Assembly: GCA_030268105.1 (NCBI GenBank)
Contig: BSDZ01000053.1
Coordinates: 1 to 64,000 of the forward strand
DNA from: Volvox africanus
Taxonomy: Eukaryota; Chlorophyta; Chlorophyceae; Chlamydomonadales; Volvocaceae
Reading direction: 5' to 3'
DNA length: 64,000 nucleotides
The position numbers and the translations under genes are program-made. The notes beneath the pieces are model-generated. The model worked only from the letters and a program-made list of their open reading frames with translations, was not told the origin of the DNA and did no database searches. Position 1 is the first letter of the stretch. Each line of letters opens with the position of its first letter. Shown here piece by piece: positions 1-11,464 of this stretch.

Positions 1-466
1 AGGGAGCTGGAATATATTCGCACACCTACACCCTATTCGTGATACAGCCTGCACGGAACTCCAGTGCACCTGTCGGCAAAACTGAGAGCAAGAACCCAGT
101 GTGCTGTGGGTTGTGGGGTGTGGGATGGAGCTTGTGTGAGACAGGGAGACACTGCTGCATAGTAGAAATACTGGGCAGGGGGACTTATTGCTGGTCAATA
201 GCTACTATAAAGGTGAGCGGGAAAACATGTTGATTGGAGTTGAGGAAAGGGCCATCAATGGTGGCTTATTACACTCCTCAACCTTGTGTAGAAAGGTCAA
301 CACCTGTCCATACCTTTGGTGAGGCATTTAACAGCAGCAACCTACAGATGGGAGCAGGTAGAACTCATACCACACACACTTGACTTTCATTTAGCATTGC
401 TGCTGTTTAATAGGTAGGATGGGATACATGCTGGCATGGCCATGCATGCATGCAGGCCGTGGCAGA

Positions 467-630
467 TGTTGTATCCCTCTTCGCTGCTCATGCACTTATC
501 TGCACGTCTTAACGTTAAGTGCCACGTGCCGAATGCTCACAAGACAGACCAAAACATCCAGACGCGATATCAGGGGCAGCGGAAGTCTTCAGGAGCGAAA
601 AGGCTACCACTTACAGTCAAAAAGGTGCGA

Positions 631-675
<45 letters not shown>

Positions 676-1372
676 GCTATCAGAACCGACACCAGGCGAT
701 CATCATCTAACCGGCTCTCAATGCTCAGGCTTGGCTCGGGCCAATCACAGTGTAATATAGTTCAGTATGATAATATTGACGATAATCCGATAAGAGCTCG
801 GTAAAAGCGTATGCTATCCGGCCGTTCTCGCACGTAATCTTCTTGTGATACCAATACACGGTACATATCACACCAGATCGTCCATCCACAAGTGTGATAA
901 GCCCTAGCAGACGTATCAACGATATTCTATTCGCATGCAGTATATTTATCATACACAAGCCTTCCCGGCATTTGTTCAATGTGAATGGCCAAGTATCAAT
1001 GAATGGCCAAGTATCAATGAATGGCCAACTAACCACTGTGGTTATAGCACTTCTCACACCTATGTGTCGATCATGCCAGCATGGAAGTAATGGTATAACC
1101 AAACAGTAAATAATAGTACTTAACATGTCATGCCATTTTAATGCTCGTCAACTATGTTTGCCGGCTGGATCCAAACATTTGTTAGTTGGCGCATTAATGA
1201 TGCAGCTGGCAACGCAAGACAAGGAATCCCAATTGCATGGATTCCACAATGCATAACTAGCGAAATATATACAGATGTATTTATTGACAGCATTGCATAT
1301 TTTACGTGTGCTTATCACCTTGTTAGGTCGCAGCAACCAACACATTGATGATAATCAATCCGTAATACAACA
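467..1372 (-). mobile_element. Solo LTR (Gypsy type), unit 1
   Basis: A 906-bp sequence starts TGTTGT and ends ACAACA, the same termini as the LTRs of E1, E3 and E4. Read on the + strand it follows the order of the minus-oriented E3 LTR: 'tgctcat', 'tatctgcacgtct', 'ggcagcggaag', 'cttacag', 'ggcttggctcggg', 'aagccttcccggcat', 'aataatagtacttaaca', 'agcattgcatat'. It is flanked by GCAGA (462-466) and GCAGC (1373-1377), a 5-bp target duplication with one change. No internal retroelement sequence is present. A (GT)n tract of about 19 repeats (634-672) lies within it. It was amplified with the unit, since every unit carries it with the same flanks. Confidence 0.85.
984..1019. repeat. 18-bp tandem duplication in solo LTR (representative copy)
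   Basis: AATGGCCAAGTATCAATG occurs twice in tandem, followed by a partial third copy. Most units have this form; units 17, 18 and 19 have one copy fewer. E4 is inserted within this repeat in unit 6, with target duplication CAATG. It marks unit lineages. Confidence 0.85.
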
Positions 1373-1434
1373 GCAGCCATCACCAGGTGTTGGTGGCTAG
1401 GGTGCAGAGTAAAACTGTGTCTGGAAGGCCAGTT

Positions 1435-1450
1435 GCCTACCATTGTAGGC
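1435..1450. other. Perfect small hairpin beside minisatellite (representative copy)
   Basis: GCCTAC and GTAGGC flank a CATT loop, giving a perfect 6-bp stem about 20 bp before the 8-bp minisatellite. The segment from solo LTR end to minisatellite (1373-1468) is about 96 bp and looks unchanged in all complete units. Function unknown. Confidence 0.5.
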
Positions 1451-1468
1451 CCCCTGCCTCAGAGATCC

Positions 1469-1690
1469 ATTGCGTGATTGCGTGATTGTGTGATTGTGTG
1501 ATTGCGTGATTGCGTGATTGCGAGATTGCGTGATTGCGTGATTGCGTGATTGCGTAATTGCGTTGTTGCGTTGTTGCGTGAGTGCGTTGTTGCGTTGTTG
1601 CGTTGTTGTGTTGTTGCGTTGCTGTGTTGTTGCGTTGTTGCGTTGTTGTGTTGTTGCGTTGCTGTGTTGTTGCGTTGTTGCGTTGTTGCG
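1469..1690 (+). repeat. 8-bp minisatellite, unit 1
   Basis: Tandem 8-bp units start as TGATTGCG/TGATTGTG and change into TTGTTGCG with TTGCTGTG variants. The strand is nearly free of A and its C is confined to one or two positions, giving strong G/T strand asymmetry. Because 8 is not a multiple of 3, several frames stay open and give artefactual Cys/Val/Leu-rich (+) or Asn/Thr/Gln-rich (-) ORFs. Confidence 0.95.
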
Positions 1691-1744
1691 TGCGTGAGTC
1701 CGTATGTGCTTGTGGTGCGGCCCTTTACGCCCTCGTCGTCGTTG

Positions 1745-1815
1745 GCACCAGTGGTATAGTGGTAGCATAGGTCCTTGCCACGGACCAGACCCGAGTTCGA
1801 TTGTCGGCTGGTGCA
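1745..1815 (+). tRNA. tRNA-Gly(GCC), T-stem mismatch (unit 1)
   Basis: A 71-nt cloverleaf can be drawn. Acceptor GCACCAG pairs with CTGGTGC, discriminator A. The D arm contains the A box TGGTATAGTGG. Anticodon stem GGTCC/GGACC encloses loop TTGCCAC with anticodon GCC. The T arm is CCGAG-TTCGATT-GTCGG, where the pair closing the loop (G53-C61, nearly universal in tRNAs and part of the B box) is G-G. CCA is not encoded, as expected for a nuclear gene. No T4 Pol III terminator lies in the following 1 kb. It decodes GGC/GGU if functional, but may be a pseudogene. Confidence 0.85.
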
Positions 1816-2351
1816 TCAGACCGCCAGGAACGCAGTCTGCCTCGGAGAGAGACCTATCCAAGACCTATCTGTAGGGACGCTGCAAGGGAGGCTGGAATAT
1901 ATTCGCACACCTACACCCTATTCGTGATACAGCCTGCACGGAACTCCAGTGCACCTGTCGGCAAAACTGAGAGCAAGAACCCAGTGTGCTGTGGGTTGTG
2001 GGGTGTGGGATGGAGCTTGTGTGAGACAGGGAGACACTGCTGCATAGTAGAAATACTGGGCAGGGGGACTTATTGCTGGTCAATAGCTACTATAAAGGTG
2101 AGCGGGAAAACATGTTGATTGGAGTTGAGGAAAGGGCCATCAATGGTGGCTTATTACACTCCTCAACCTTGTGTAGAAAGGTCAACACCTGTCCATACCT
2201 TTGGTGAGGCATTTAACAGCAGCAACCTACAGATGGGAGCAGGTAGAACTCATACCACACACACTTGACTTTCATTTAGCATTGCTGCTGTTTAATAGGT
2301 AGGATGGGATACATGCTGGCATGGCCATGCATGCATGCAGGCCGTGGCAGA
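1816..2351. other. Array spacer between tRNA and solo LTR (representative copy)
   Basis: About 535 bp of non-LTR sequence recurs after every tRNA copy (for example 3691-4225, 5576-6110, 14915-15449, 53376-53910). It is rich in G+T in the middle, has a short 'tactataaagg' motif about 270 bp past the tRNA, and ends in an ATGCATGC palindrome before the solo LTR. I recognise no coding gene, snRNA, 5S rRNA or second tRNA. No run of four T occurs after the tRNA until the 3' half of the next solo LTR, more than 1 kb downstream. Confidence 0.6.
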
Positions 2352-2515
2352 TGTTGTATCCCTCTTCGCTGCTCATGCACTTATCTGCACGTCTTAACGT
2401 TAAGTGCCACGTGCCGAATGCTCACAAGACAGACCAAAACATCCAGACGCGATATCAGGGGCAGCGGAAGTCTTCAGGAGCGAAAAGGCTACCACTTACA
2501 GTCAAAAAGGTGCGA

Positions 2516-2558
<43 letters not shown>

Positions 2559-3255
2559 GCTATCAGAACCGACACCAGGCGATCATCATCTAACCGGCTC
2601 TCAATGCTCAGGCTTGGCTCGGGCCAATCACAGTGTAATATAGTTCAGTATGATAATATTGACGATAATCCGATAAGAGCTCGGTAAAAGCGTATGCTAT
2701 CCGGCCGTTCTCGCACGTAATCTTCTTGTGATACCAATACACGGTACATATCACACCAGATCGTCCATCCACAAGTGTGATAAGCCCTAGCAGACGTATC
2801 AACGATATTCTATTCGCATGCAGTATATTTATCATACACAAGCCTTCCCGGCATTTGTTCAATGTGAATGGCCAAGTATCAATGAATGGCCAAGTATCAA
2901 TGAATGGCCAACTAACCACTGTGGTTATAGCACTTCTCACACCTATGTGTCGATCATGCCAGCATGGAAGTAATGGTATAACCAAACAGTAAATAATAGT
3001 ACTTAACATGTCATGCCATTTTAATGCTCGTCAACTATGTTTGCCGGCTGGATCCAAACATTTGTTAGTTGGCGCATTAATGATGCAGCTGGCAACGCAA
3101 GACAAGGAATCCCAATTGCATGGATTCCACAATGCATAACTAGCGAAATATATACAGATGTATTTATTGACAGCATTGCATATTTTACGTGTGCTTATCA
3201 CCTTGTTAGGTCGCAGCAACCAACACATTGATGATAATCAATCCGTAATACAACA
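2352..3255 (-). mobile_element. Solo LTR, unit 2
   Basis: 904-bp copy with TGTTGT/ACAACA ends, GCAGA/GCAGC flanks and internal (GT)n, as in unit 1. Confidence 0.83.
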
Positions 3256-3351
3256 GCAGCCATCACCAGGTGTTGGTGGCTAGGGTGCAGAGTAAAACTG
3301 TGTCTGGAAGGCCAGTTGCCTACCATTGTAGGCCCCCTGCCTCAGAGATCC

Positions 3352-3565
3352 ATTGCGTGATTGCGTGATTGTGTGATTGTGTGATTGCGTGATTGCGTGA
3401 TTGCGAGATTGCGTGATTGCGTGATTGCGTAATTGCGTTGTTGCGTTGTTGCGTTGTTGCGTTGTTGCGTGAGTGCGTTGTTGCGTTGTTGCGTTGTTGT
3501 GTTGTTGCGTTGTTGCGTTGTTGTGTTGTTGCGTTGCTGTGTTGTTGCGTTGTTGCGTTGTTGCG
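3352..3565 (+). repeat. 8-bp minisatellite, unit 2
   Basis: 214 bp, same two-part structure. Confidence 0.94.
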
Positions 3566-3619
3566 TGCGTGAGTCCGTATGTGGTTGTGGTGCGGCCCTT
3601 TACGCCCTCGTCGTCGTTG

Positions 3620-3690
3620 GCACCAGTGGTATAGTGGTAGCATAGGTCCTTGCCACGGACCAGACCCGAGTTCGATTGTCGGCTGGTGCA
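3620..3690 (+). tRNA. tRNA-Gly(GCC), T-stem mismatch (unit 2)
   Basis: Identical to the unit 1 copy, including GTCGG on the T-stem 3' side. Confidence 0.85.
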
Positions 3691-4225
3691 TCCGACCGTC
3701 AGGAACGCAGTCTGCCTCGGAGAGAGACCTATCCAAGACCTATCTGTAGGGACGCTGCAAGGGAGGTGGAATATATTCGCACACCTACACCCTATTCGTG
3801 ATACAGCCTGCACGGAACTCCAGTGCACCTGTCGGCAAAACTGAGAGCAAGAACCCAGTGTGCTGTGGGTTGTGGGGTGTGGGATGGAGCTTGTGTGAGA
3901 CAGGGAGACACTGCTGCATAGTAGAAATACTGGGCAGGGGGACTTATTGCTGGTCAATAGCTACTATAAAGGTGAGCGGGAAAACATGTTGATTGGAGTT
4001 GAGGAAAGGGCCATCAATGGTGGCTTATTACACTCCTCAACCTTGTGTAGAAAGGTCAACACCTGTCCATACCTTTGGTGAGGCATTTAACAGCAGCAAC
4101 CTACAGATGGGAGCAGGTAGAACTCATACCACACACACTTGACTTTCATTTAGCATTGCTGCTGTTTAATAGGTAGGATGGGATACATGCTGGCATGGCC
4201 ATGCATGCATGCAGGCCGTGGCAGA

Positions 4226-4389
4226 TGTTGTATCCCTCTTCGCTGCTCATGCACTTATCTGCACGTCTTAACGTTAAGTGCCACGTGCCGAATGCTCACA
4301 AGACAGACCAAAACATCCAGACGCGATATCAGGGGCAGCGGAAGTCTTCAGGAGCGAAAAGGCTACCACTTACAGTCAAAAAGGTGCGA

Positions 4390-4434
<45 letters not shown>

Positions 4435-5131
4435 GCTATCAGAACCGACACCAGGCGATCATCATCTAACCGGCTCTCAATGCTCAGGCTTGGCTCGGGC
4501 CAATCACAGTGTAATATAGTTCAGTATGATAATATTGACGATAATCCGATAAGAGCTCGGTAAAAGCGTATGCTATCCGGCCGTTCTCGCACGTAATCTT
4601 CTTGTGATACCAATACACGGTACATATCACACCAGATCGTCCATCCACAAGTGTGATAAGCCCTAGCAGACGTATCAACGATATTCTATTCGCATGCAGT
4701 ATATTTATCATACACAAGCCTTCCCGGCATTTGTTCAATGTGAATGGCCAAGTATCAATGAATGGCCAAGTATCAATGAATGGCCAACTAACCACTGTGG
4801 TTATAGCACTTCTCACACCTATGTGTCGATCATGCCAGCATGGAAGTAATGGTATAACCAAACAGTAAATAATAGTACTTAACATGTCATGCCATTTTAA
4901 TGCTCGTCAACTATGTTTGCCGGCTGGATCCAAACATTTGTTAGTTGGCGCATTAATGATGCAGCTGGCAACGCAAGACAAGGAATCCCAATTGCATGGA
5001 TTCCACAATGCATAACTAGCGAAATATATACAGATGTATTTATTGACAGCATTGCATATTTTACGTGTGCTTATCACCTTGTTAGGTCGCAGCAACCAAC
5101 ACACTGATGATAATCAATCCGTAATACAACA
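4226..5131 (-). mobile_element. Solo LTR, unit 3
   Basis: 906-bp copy with the same ends and flanks as unit 1; 'cacaCtgatg' near the right end is shared with unit 5. Confidence 0.83.
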
Positions 5132-5227
5132 GCAGCCATCACCAGGTGTTGGTGGCTAGGGTGCAGAGTAAAACTGTGTCTGGAAGGCCAGTTGCCTACC
5201 ATTGTAGGCCCCCTGCCTCAGAGATCC

Positions 5228-5450
5228 ATTGCGTGATTGCGTGATTGTGTGATTGTGTGATTGCGTGATTGCGTGATTGCGAGATTGCGTGATTGCGTGA
5301 TTGCGTGATTGCGTAATTGCGTTGTTGCGTTGTTGCGTGAGTGCGTTGTTGCGTTGTTGCGTTGTTGTGTTGTTAGCGTTGCTGTGTTGTTGCGTTGTTG
5401 CGTTGTTGTGTTGTTGCGTTGCTGTGTTGTTGCGTTGTTGCGTTGTTGCG
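5228..5450 (+). repeat. 8-bp minisatellite, unit 3
   Basis: 223 bp; one unit is altered to 'ttgttagcgttg'. Confidence 0.94.
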
Positions 5451-5504
5451 TGCGTGAGTCCGTATGTGGTTGTGGTGCGGCCCTTTACGCCCTCGTCGTC
5501 GTTG

Positions 5505-5575
5505 GCACCAGTGGTATAGTGGTAGCATAGGTCCTTGCCACGGACCAGACCCGAGTTCGATTGTCGGCTGGTGCA
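5505..5575 (+). tRNA. tRNA-Gly(GCC), T-stem mismatch (unit 3)
   Basis: Same as unit 1 (GTCGG form). Confidence 0.85.
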
Positions 5576-6110
5576 TCCGACCGCCAGGAACGCAGTCTGC
5601 CTCGGAGAGAGACCTATCCAAGACCTATCTGTAGGGACGCTGCAAGGGAGGTGGAATATATTCGCACACCTACACCCTATTCGTGATACAGCCTGCACGG
5701 AACTCCAGTGCACCTGTCGGCAAAACTGAGAGCAAGAACCCAGTGTGCTGTGGGTTGTGGGGTGTGGGATGGAGCTTGTGTGAGACAGGGAGACACTGCT
5801 GCATAGTAGAAATACTGGGCAGGGGGACTTATTGCTGGTCAATAGCTACTACAAAGGTGAGCGGGAAAACATGTTGATTGGAGTTGAGGAAAGGGCCATC
5901 AATGGTGGCTTATTACACTCCTCAACCTTGTGTAGAAAGGTCAACACCTGTCCATACCTTTGGTGAGGCATTTAACAGCAGCAACCTACAGATGGGAGCA
6001 GGTAGAACTCATACCACACACACTTGACTTTCATTTAGCATTGCTGCTGTTTAATAGGTAGGATGGGATACATGCTGGCATGGCCATGCATGCATGCAGG
6101 CCGTGGCAGA

Positions 6111-6274
6111 TGTTGTATCCCTCTTCGCTGCTCATGCACTTATCTGCACGTCTTAACGTTAAGTGCCACGTGCCGAATGCTCACAAGACAGACCAAAACA
6201 TCCAGACGCGATATCAGGGGCAGCGGAAGTCTTCAGGAGCGAAAAGGCTACCACTTACAGTCAAAAAGGTGCGA

Positions 6275-6315
<41 letters not shown>

Positions 6316-7012
6316 GCTATCAGAACCGACACCAGGCGATCATCATCTAACCGGCTCTCAATGCTCAGGCTTGGCTCGGGCCAATCACAGTGTAATATAG
6401 TTCAGTATGATAATATTGACGATAATCCGATAAGAGCTCGGTAAAAGCGTATGCTATCCGGCCGTTCTCGCACGTAATCTTCTTGTGATACCAATACACG
6501 GTACATATCACACCAGATCGTCCATCCACAAGTGTGATAAGCCCTAGCAGACGTATCAACGATATTCTATTCGCATGCAGTATATTTATCATACACAAGC
6601 CTTCCCGGCATTTGTTCAATGTGAATGGCCAAGTATCAATGAATGGCCAAGTATCAATGAATGGCCAACTAACCACTGTGGTTATAGCACTTCTCACACC
6701 TATGTGTCGATCATGCCAGCATGGAAGTAATGGTATAACCAAACAGTAAATAATAGTACTTAACATGTCATGCCATTTTAATGCTCGTCAACTATGTTTG
6801 CCGGCTGGATCCAAACATTTGTTAGTTGGCGCATTAATGATGCAGCTGGCAACGCAAGACAAGGAATCCCAATTGCATGGATTCCACAATGCATAACTAG
6901 CGAAATATATACAGATGTATTTATTGACAGCATTGCATATTTTACGTGTGCTTATCACCTTGTTAGGTCGCAGCAACCAACACATTGATGATAATCAATC
7001 CGTAATACAACA
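6111..7012 (-). mobile_element. Solo LTR, unit 4
   Basis: 902-bp copy; the (GT)n tract is slightly shorter than in unit 1. Confidence 0.83.
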
Positions 7013-7108
7013 GCAGCCATCACCAGGTGTTGGTGGCTAGGGTGCAGAGTAAAACTGTGTCTGGAAGGCCAGTTGCCTACCATTGTAGGCCCCCTGCCTC
7101 AGAGATCC

Positions 7109-7339
7109 ATTGCGTGATTGCGTGATTGTGTGATTGTGTGATTGCGTGATTGCGTGATTGCGAGATTGCGTGATTGCGTGATTGCGTGATTGCGTAATTG
7201 CGTTGTTGCGTTGTTGCGTTGTTGCGTGAGTGCGTTGTTGCGTTGTTGCGTTGTTGTGTTGTTGCGTTGCTGTGTTGTTGCGTTGTTGCGTTGTTGTGTT
7301 GTTGCGTTGTTGCGTTGTTGCGTTGTTGCGTTGTTGCGT
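7109..7339 (+). repeat. 8-bp minisatellite, unit 4
   Basis: 231 bp, same structure. Confidence 0.94.
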
Positions 7340-7392
7340 GCGTGAGTCCGTATGTGGTTGTGGTGTGGCCCTTTACGCCCTCGTCGTCGTTG

Positions 7393-7463
7393 GCACCAGT
7401 GGTATAGTGGTAGCATAGGTCCTTGCCACGGACCAGACCCGAGTTCGATTGTCGGCTGGTGCA
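7393..7463 (+). tRNA. tRNA-Gly(GCC), T-stem mismatch (unit 4)
   Basis: Same as unit 1 (GTCGG form). Confidence 0.85.
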
Positions 7464-7999
7464 TCCGACCGCCAGGAACGCAGTCTGCCTCGGAGAGAGA
7501 CCTATCCAAGACCTATCTGTAGGGACGCTGCAAGGGAGGCTGGAATATATTCGCACACCTACACCCTATTCGTGATACAGCCTGCACGGAACTCCAGTGC
7601 ACCTGTCGGCAAAACTGAGAGCAAGAACCCAGTGTGCTGTGGGTTGTGGGGTGTGGGATGGAGCTTGTGTGAGACAGGGAGACACTGCTGCATAGTAGAA
7701 ATACTGGGCAGGGGGACTTATTGCTGGTCAATAGCTACTATAAAGGTGAGCGGGAAAACATGTTGATTGGAGTTGAGGAAAGGGCCATCAATGGTGGCTT
7801 ATTACACTCCTCAACCTTGTGTAGAAAGGTCAACACCTGTCCATACCTTTGGTGAGGCATTTAACAGCAGCAACCTACAGATGGGAGCAGGTAGAACTCA
7901 TACCACACACACTTGACTTTCATTTAGCATTGCTGCTGTTTAATAGGTAGGATGGGATACATGCTGGCATGGCCATGCATGCATGCAGGCCGTGGCAGA

Positions 8000-8163
8000 T
8001 GTTGTATCCCTCTTCGCTGCTCATGCACTTATCTGCACGTCTTAACGTTAAGTGCCACGTGCCGAATGCTCACAAGACAGACCAAAACATCCAGACGCGA
8101 TATCAGGGGCAGCGGAAGTCTTCAGGAGCGAAAAGGCTACCACTTACAGTCAAAAAGGTGCGA

Positions 8164-8208
<45 letters not shown>

Positions 8209-8905
8209 GCTATCAGAACCGACACCAGGCGATCATCATCTAACCGGCTCTCAATGCTCAGGCTTGGCTCGGGCCAATCACAGTGTAATATAGTTCAGTA
8301 TGATAATATTGACGATAATCCGATAAGAGCTCGGTAAAAGCGTATGCTATCCGGCCGTTCTCGCACGTAATCTTCTTGTGATACCAATACACGGTACATA
8401 TCACACCAGATCGTCCATCCACAAGTGTGATAAGCCCTAGCAGACGTATCAACGATATTCTATTCGCATGCAGTATATTTATCATACACAAGCCTTCCCG
8501 GCATTTGTTCAATGTGAATGGCCAAGTATCAATGAATGGCCAAGTATCAATGAATGGCCAACTAACCACTGTGGTTATAGCACTTCTCACACCTATGTGT
8601 CGATCATGCCAGCATGGAAGTAATGGTATAACCAAACAGTAAATAATAGTACTTAACATGTCATGCCATTTTAATGCTCGTCAACTATGTTTGCCGGCTG
8701 GATCCAAACATTTGTTAGTTGGCGCATTAATGATGCAGCTGGCAACGCAAGACAAGGAATCCCAATTGCATGGATTCCACAATGCATAACTAGCGAAATA
8801 TATACAGATGTATTTATTGACAGCATTGCATATTTTACGTGTGCTTATCACCTTGTTAGGTCGCAGCAACCAACACACTGATGATAATCAATCCGTAATA
8901 CAACA
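8000..8905 (-). mobile_element. Solo LTR, unit 5
   Basis: 906-bp copy with the same ends and flanks as unit 1. Confidence 0.83.
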
Positions 8906-9001
8906 GCAGCCATCACCAGGTGTTGGTGGCTAGGGTGCAGAGTAAAACTGTGTCTGGAAGGCCAGTTGCCTACCATTGTAGGCCCCCTGCCTCAGAGATC
9001 C

Positions 9002-9223
9002 ATTGCGTGATTGCGTGATTGTGTGATTGTGTGATTGCGTGATTGCGTGATTGCGAGATTGCGTGATTGCGTGATTGCGTGATTGCGTAATTGCGTTGTT
9101 GCGTTGTTGCGTGAGTGCGTTGTTGCGTTGTTGCGTTGTTGTGTTGTAGCGTTGCTGTGTTGTTGCGTTGTTGCGTTGTTGTGTTGTTGCGTTGCTGTGT
9201 TGTTGCGTTGTTGCGTTGTTGCG
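9002..9223 (+). repeat. 8-bp minisatellite, unit 5
   Basis: 222 bp; contains 'tgttgtagcg'. Confidence 0.94.
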
Positions 9224-9277
9224 TGCGTGAGTCCGTATGTGGTTGTGGTGCGGCCCTTTACGCCCTCGTCGTCGTTG

Positions 9278-9348
9278 GCACCAGTGGTATAGTGGTAGCA
9301 TAGGTCCTTGCCACGGACCAGACCCGAGTTCGATTGTCGGCTGGTGCA
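9278..9348 (+). tRNA. tRNA-Gly(GCC), T-stem mismatch (unit 5)
   Basis: Same as unit 1 (GTCGG form). Confidence 0.85.
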
Positions 9349-10047
9349 TCCGACCGCCAGGAACGCAGTCTGCCTCGGAGAGAGACCTATCCAAGACCTA
9401 TCTGTAGGGACGCTGCAAGGGAGGTGGAATATATTCGCACACCTACATCCTATTCGTGATACAGCCTGCACGGAACTCCAGTGCACCTGTCGGCAAAACT
9501 GAGAGCAAGAACCCAGTGTGCTGTGGGTTGTGGGGTGTGGGATGGAGCTTGTGTGAGACAGGGAGACACTGCTGCATAGTAGAAATACTGGGCAGGGGGA
9601 CTTATTGCTGGTCAATAGCTACTACAAAGGTGAGCGGGAAAACATGTTGATTGGAGTTGAGGAAAGGGCCATCAATGGTGGCTTATTACACTCCTCAACC
9701 TTGTGTAGAAAGGTCAACACCTGTCCATACCTTTGGTGAGGCATTTAACAGCAGCAACCTACAGATGGGAGCAGGTAGAACTCATACCACACACACTTGA
9801 CTTTCATTTAGCATTGCTGCTGTTTAATAGGTAGGATGGGATACATGCTGGCATGGCCATGCATGCATGCAGGCCGTGGCAGATGTTGTATCCCTCTTCG
9901 CTGCTCATGCACTTATCTGCACGTCTTAACGTTAAGTGCCACGTGCCGAATGCTCACAAGACAGACCAAAACATCCAGACGCGATATCAGGGGCAGCGGA
10001 AGTCTTCAGGAGCGAAAAGGCTACCACTTACAGTCAAAAAGGTGCGA

Positions 10048-10088
<41 letters not shown>

Positions 10089-10414
10089 GCTATCAGAACC
10101 GACACCAGGCGATCATCATCTAACCGGCTCTCAATGCTCAGGCTTGGCTCGGGCCAATCACAGTGTAATATAGTTCAGTATGATAATATTGACGATAATC
10201 CGATAAGAGCTCGGTAAAAGCGTATGCTATCCGGCCGTTCTCGCACGTAATCTTCTTGTGATACCAATACACGGTACATATCACACCAGATCGTCCATCC
10301 ACAAGTGTGATAAGCCCTAGCAGACGTATCAACGATATTCTATTCGCATGCAGTATATTTATCATACACAAGCCTTCCCGGCATTTGTTCAATGTGAATG
10401 GCCAAGTATCAATG

Positions 10415-11238
10415 CGTTGTGCTACGGTTAGTTTCCCGCCGATGCGTAGGTCGATGTGATCCTACAAGGCGAAGTGCTATTGTGATGAACACATTGCATA
10501 TGAATGAATCTGCATGATATAAATGTATTCGTGTACATTTATGTATGCATTTGGCATGTTGTCATTATCCATCGCGACATCGCATCATGGCAAATCCGCC
10601 TAGCATGCATGAAAGCCCGAAGCATTGAAGTGCGCATTATGCTCGTGCTACGAAACGATAAGTAATGTTATCTGATATAATATTACTTCATTAAAGCACA
10701 CGTTGAGAGCGCCGCACTCATCGCGATACATGCCCTGCAACCGGATATCGTTATCCGGACCCTTGCATCATGCGAATGCCGGAAAGGCTTATACGTTGTT
10801 ATACGTAGACATCGCCTAGACGCAGTAGGGTTGTCACATCTAGGATCGGCCTCCTGATGTGAATCGTACGGCATTGCGATGCTGCGAGTATAACAGATGC
10901 GAGGACGGCTAAGCAAAATAAGACATTCGATACCGGAGAACACTCGTGTGTTCTATATTACTCTTGCTATACGCTATTCTACTTAGCCCGAGCTAAGCCT
11001 GAACTTCGCTAATCACCGCCGCGTGATGATTGCTTGCTTCCGGCGCTGACGGCGATTTCGTCCATTGCATCGTTCCGATCTGTAAGACTGTAAGTTATAT
11101 CTCTCTTCGTCTTGAAGTCTTCCGCTGTCTCTGTTTGCTATCGCTTGCTTTGCTGTACTTGCAAGTGCTCACGCATCGGTGTCGAAAGTCTCCAGACGTG
11201 CAGATACTTATGAGCAAACGCGAACGAGAGGTACAACA
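10415..11238 (+). repeat. E4 5' LTR
   Basis: 824 bp, the same length as the E1 LTRs and aligned along its length. It starts CGTTGTGCTACGG (E1: TGTTGTGCTACGG) and ends GTACAACA. Confidence 0.92.
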
Positions 11239-11241
11239 AAT

Positions 11242-11260
11242 TGGTATCGAGACAGGTTCG
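11242..11260 (+). promoter_or_regulatory. E4 primer binding site
   Basis: TGGTATCGAGACAGGTTCG starts 3 nt after the 5' LTR. It should pair with a tRNA ending GTCTCGATACCA. The sequence is the same in E1 and E3, and its first 13 nt match E2. Confidence 0.75.
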
Positions 11261-11305
11261 TTGCCTAAGTGTCTCTCTTTGTCTAATCGGAAGTAGGTTC
11301 TTTCT

Positions 11306-11393
11306 ATGGCGAGTTCCAGCGACGAACCACCAGGACCGCTAGATACTTTTGCCGAAGACCTAGGCCGCGCCGTTTTGGACGCCGCCGCTTCCG
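11306..11393 (+). CDS. E4 predicted gag leader exon 1
   Basis: The ATG opens a short frame rich in acidic and Ala residues. It reaches GG|TTTGTAAT, where it would stop after two more codons; ending at the G before GTTTGT gives 88 nt (phase 1). It is nearly identical to E1 44820-44907 and parallel to E2 52417-52516. It could instead be a short upstream ORF. Confidence 0.45.
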
Positions 11394-11464
11394 GTTTGTA
11401 ATTGTTTAATTGCTTTTACTTAGATTGCTGCACTTGTTGTGTAAGTGTACGCTCTGAGTCGCAG

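Larger units (their letters stand above)
1..10414 (+). repeat. tRNA-Gly composite tandem array, block 1 (units 1-5 and start of 6)
   Basis: Near-identical units follow head to tail; tRNA start-to-start distances are 1875, 1885, 1888 and 1885 bp. Each unit holds spacer, minus-strand solo LTR with a (GT)n tract, hairpin segment, 8-bp minisatellite and tRNA-Gly. The window opens inside the spacer, about 90 bp past an unseen tRNA copy. Length differences come mainly from the minisatellite and (GT)n. The block ends where element E4 is inserted in the solo LTR of unit 6. Short open frames here recur in every unit and cross the simple repeats, so they are not called as genes. Confidence 0.97.

Noticed and set aside
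200..215. 'actataaagg' in the spacer as a TATA box
   Set aside because: No gene follows it; a short AT motif alone is not support for a promoter.
419..760. Plus-strand ORFs crossing the (GT)n tract (Cys-Val repeats)
   Set aside because: Frame downstream of the tract changes with GT number between units, so no product is maintained.
725..1126. A 133-codon minus-strand ORF conserved in most units
   Set aside because: Lies wholly inside the solo LTR; it is conserved only because the units are near-identical, and shows no recognisable domain.
1469..1690. Possible CRISPR array
   Set aside because: Repeat is 8 bp with no unique spacers; the context is eukaryotic.
1397..1861. Long Asn/Thr/Gln-rich (minus) and Cys/Val/Leu-rich (plus) open frames over the minisatellites
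   Set aside because: They come from an 8-bp tandem repeat that leaves several frames open on both strands, vary with repeat number and have no conserved start.
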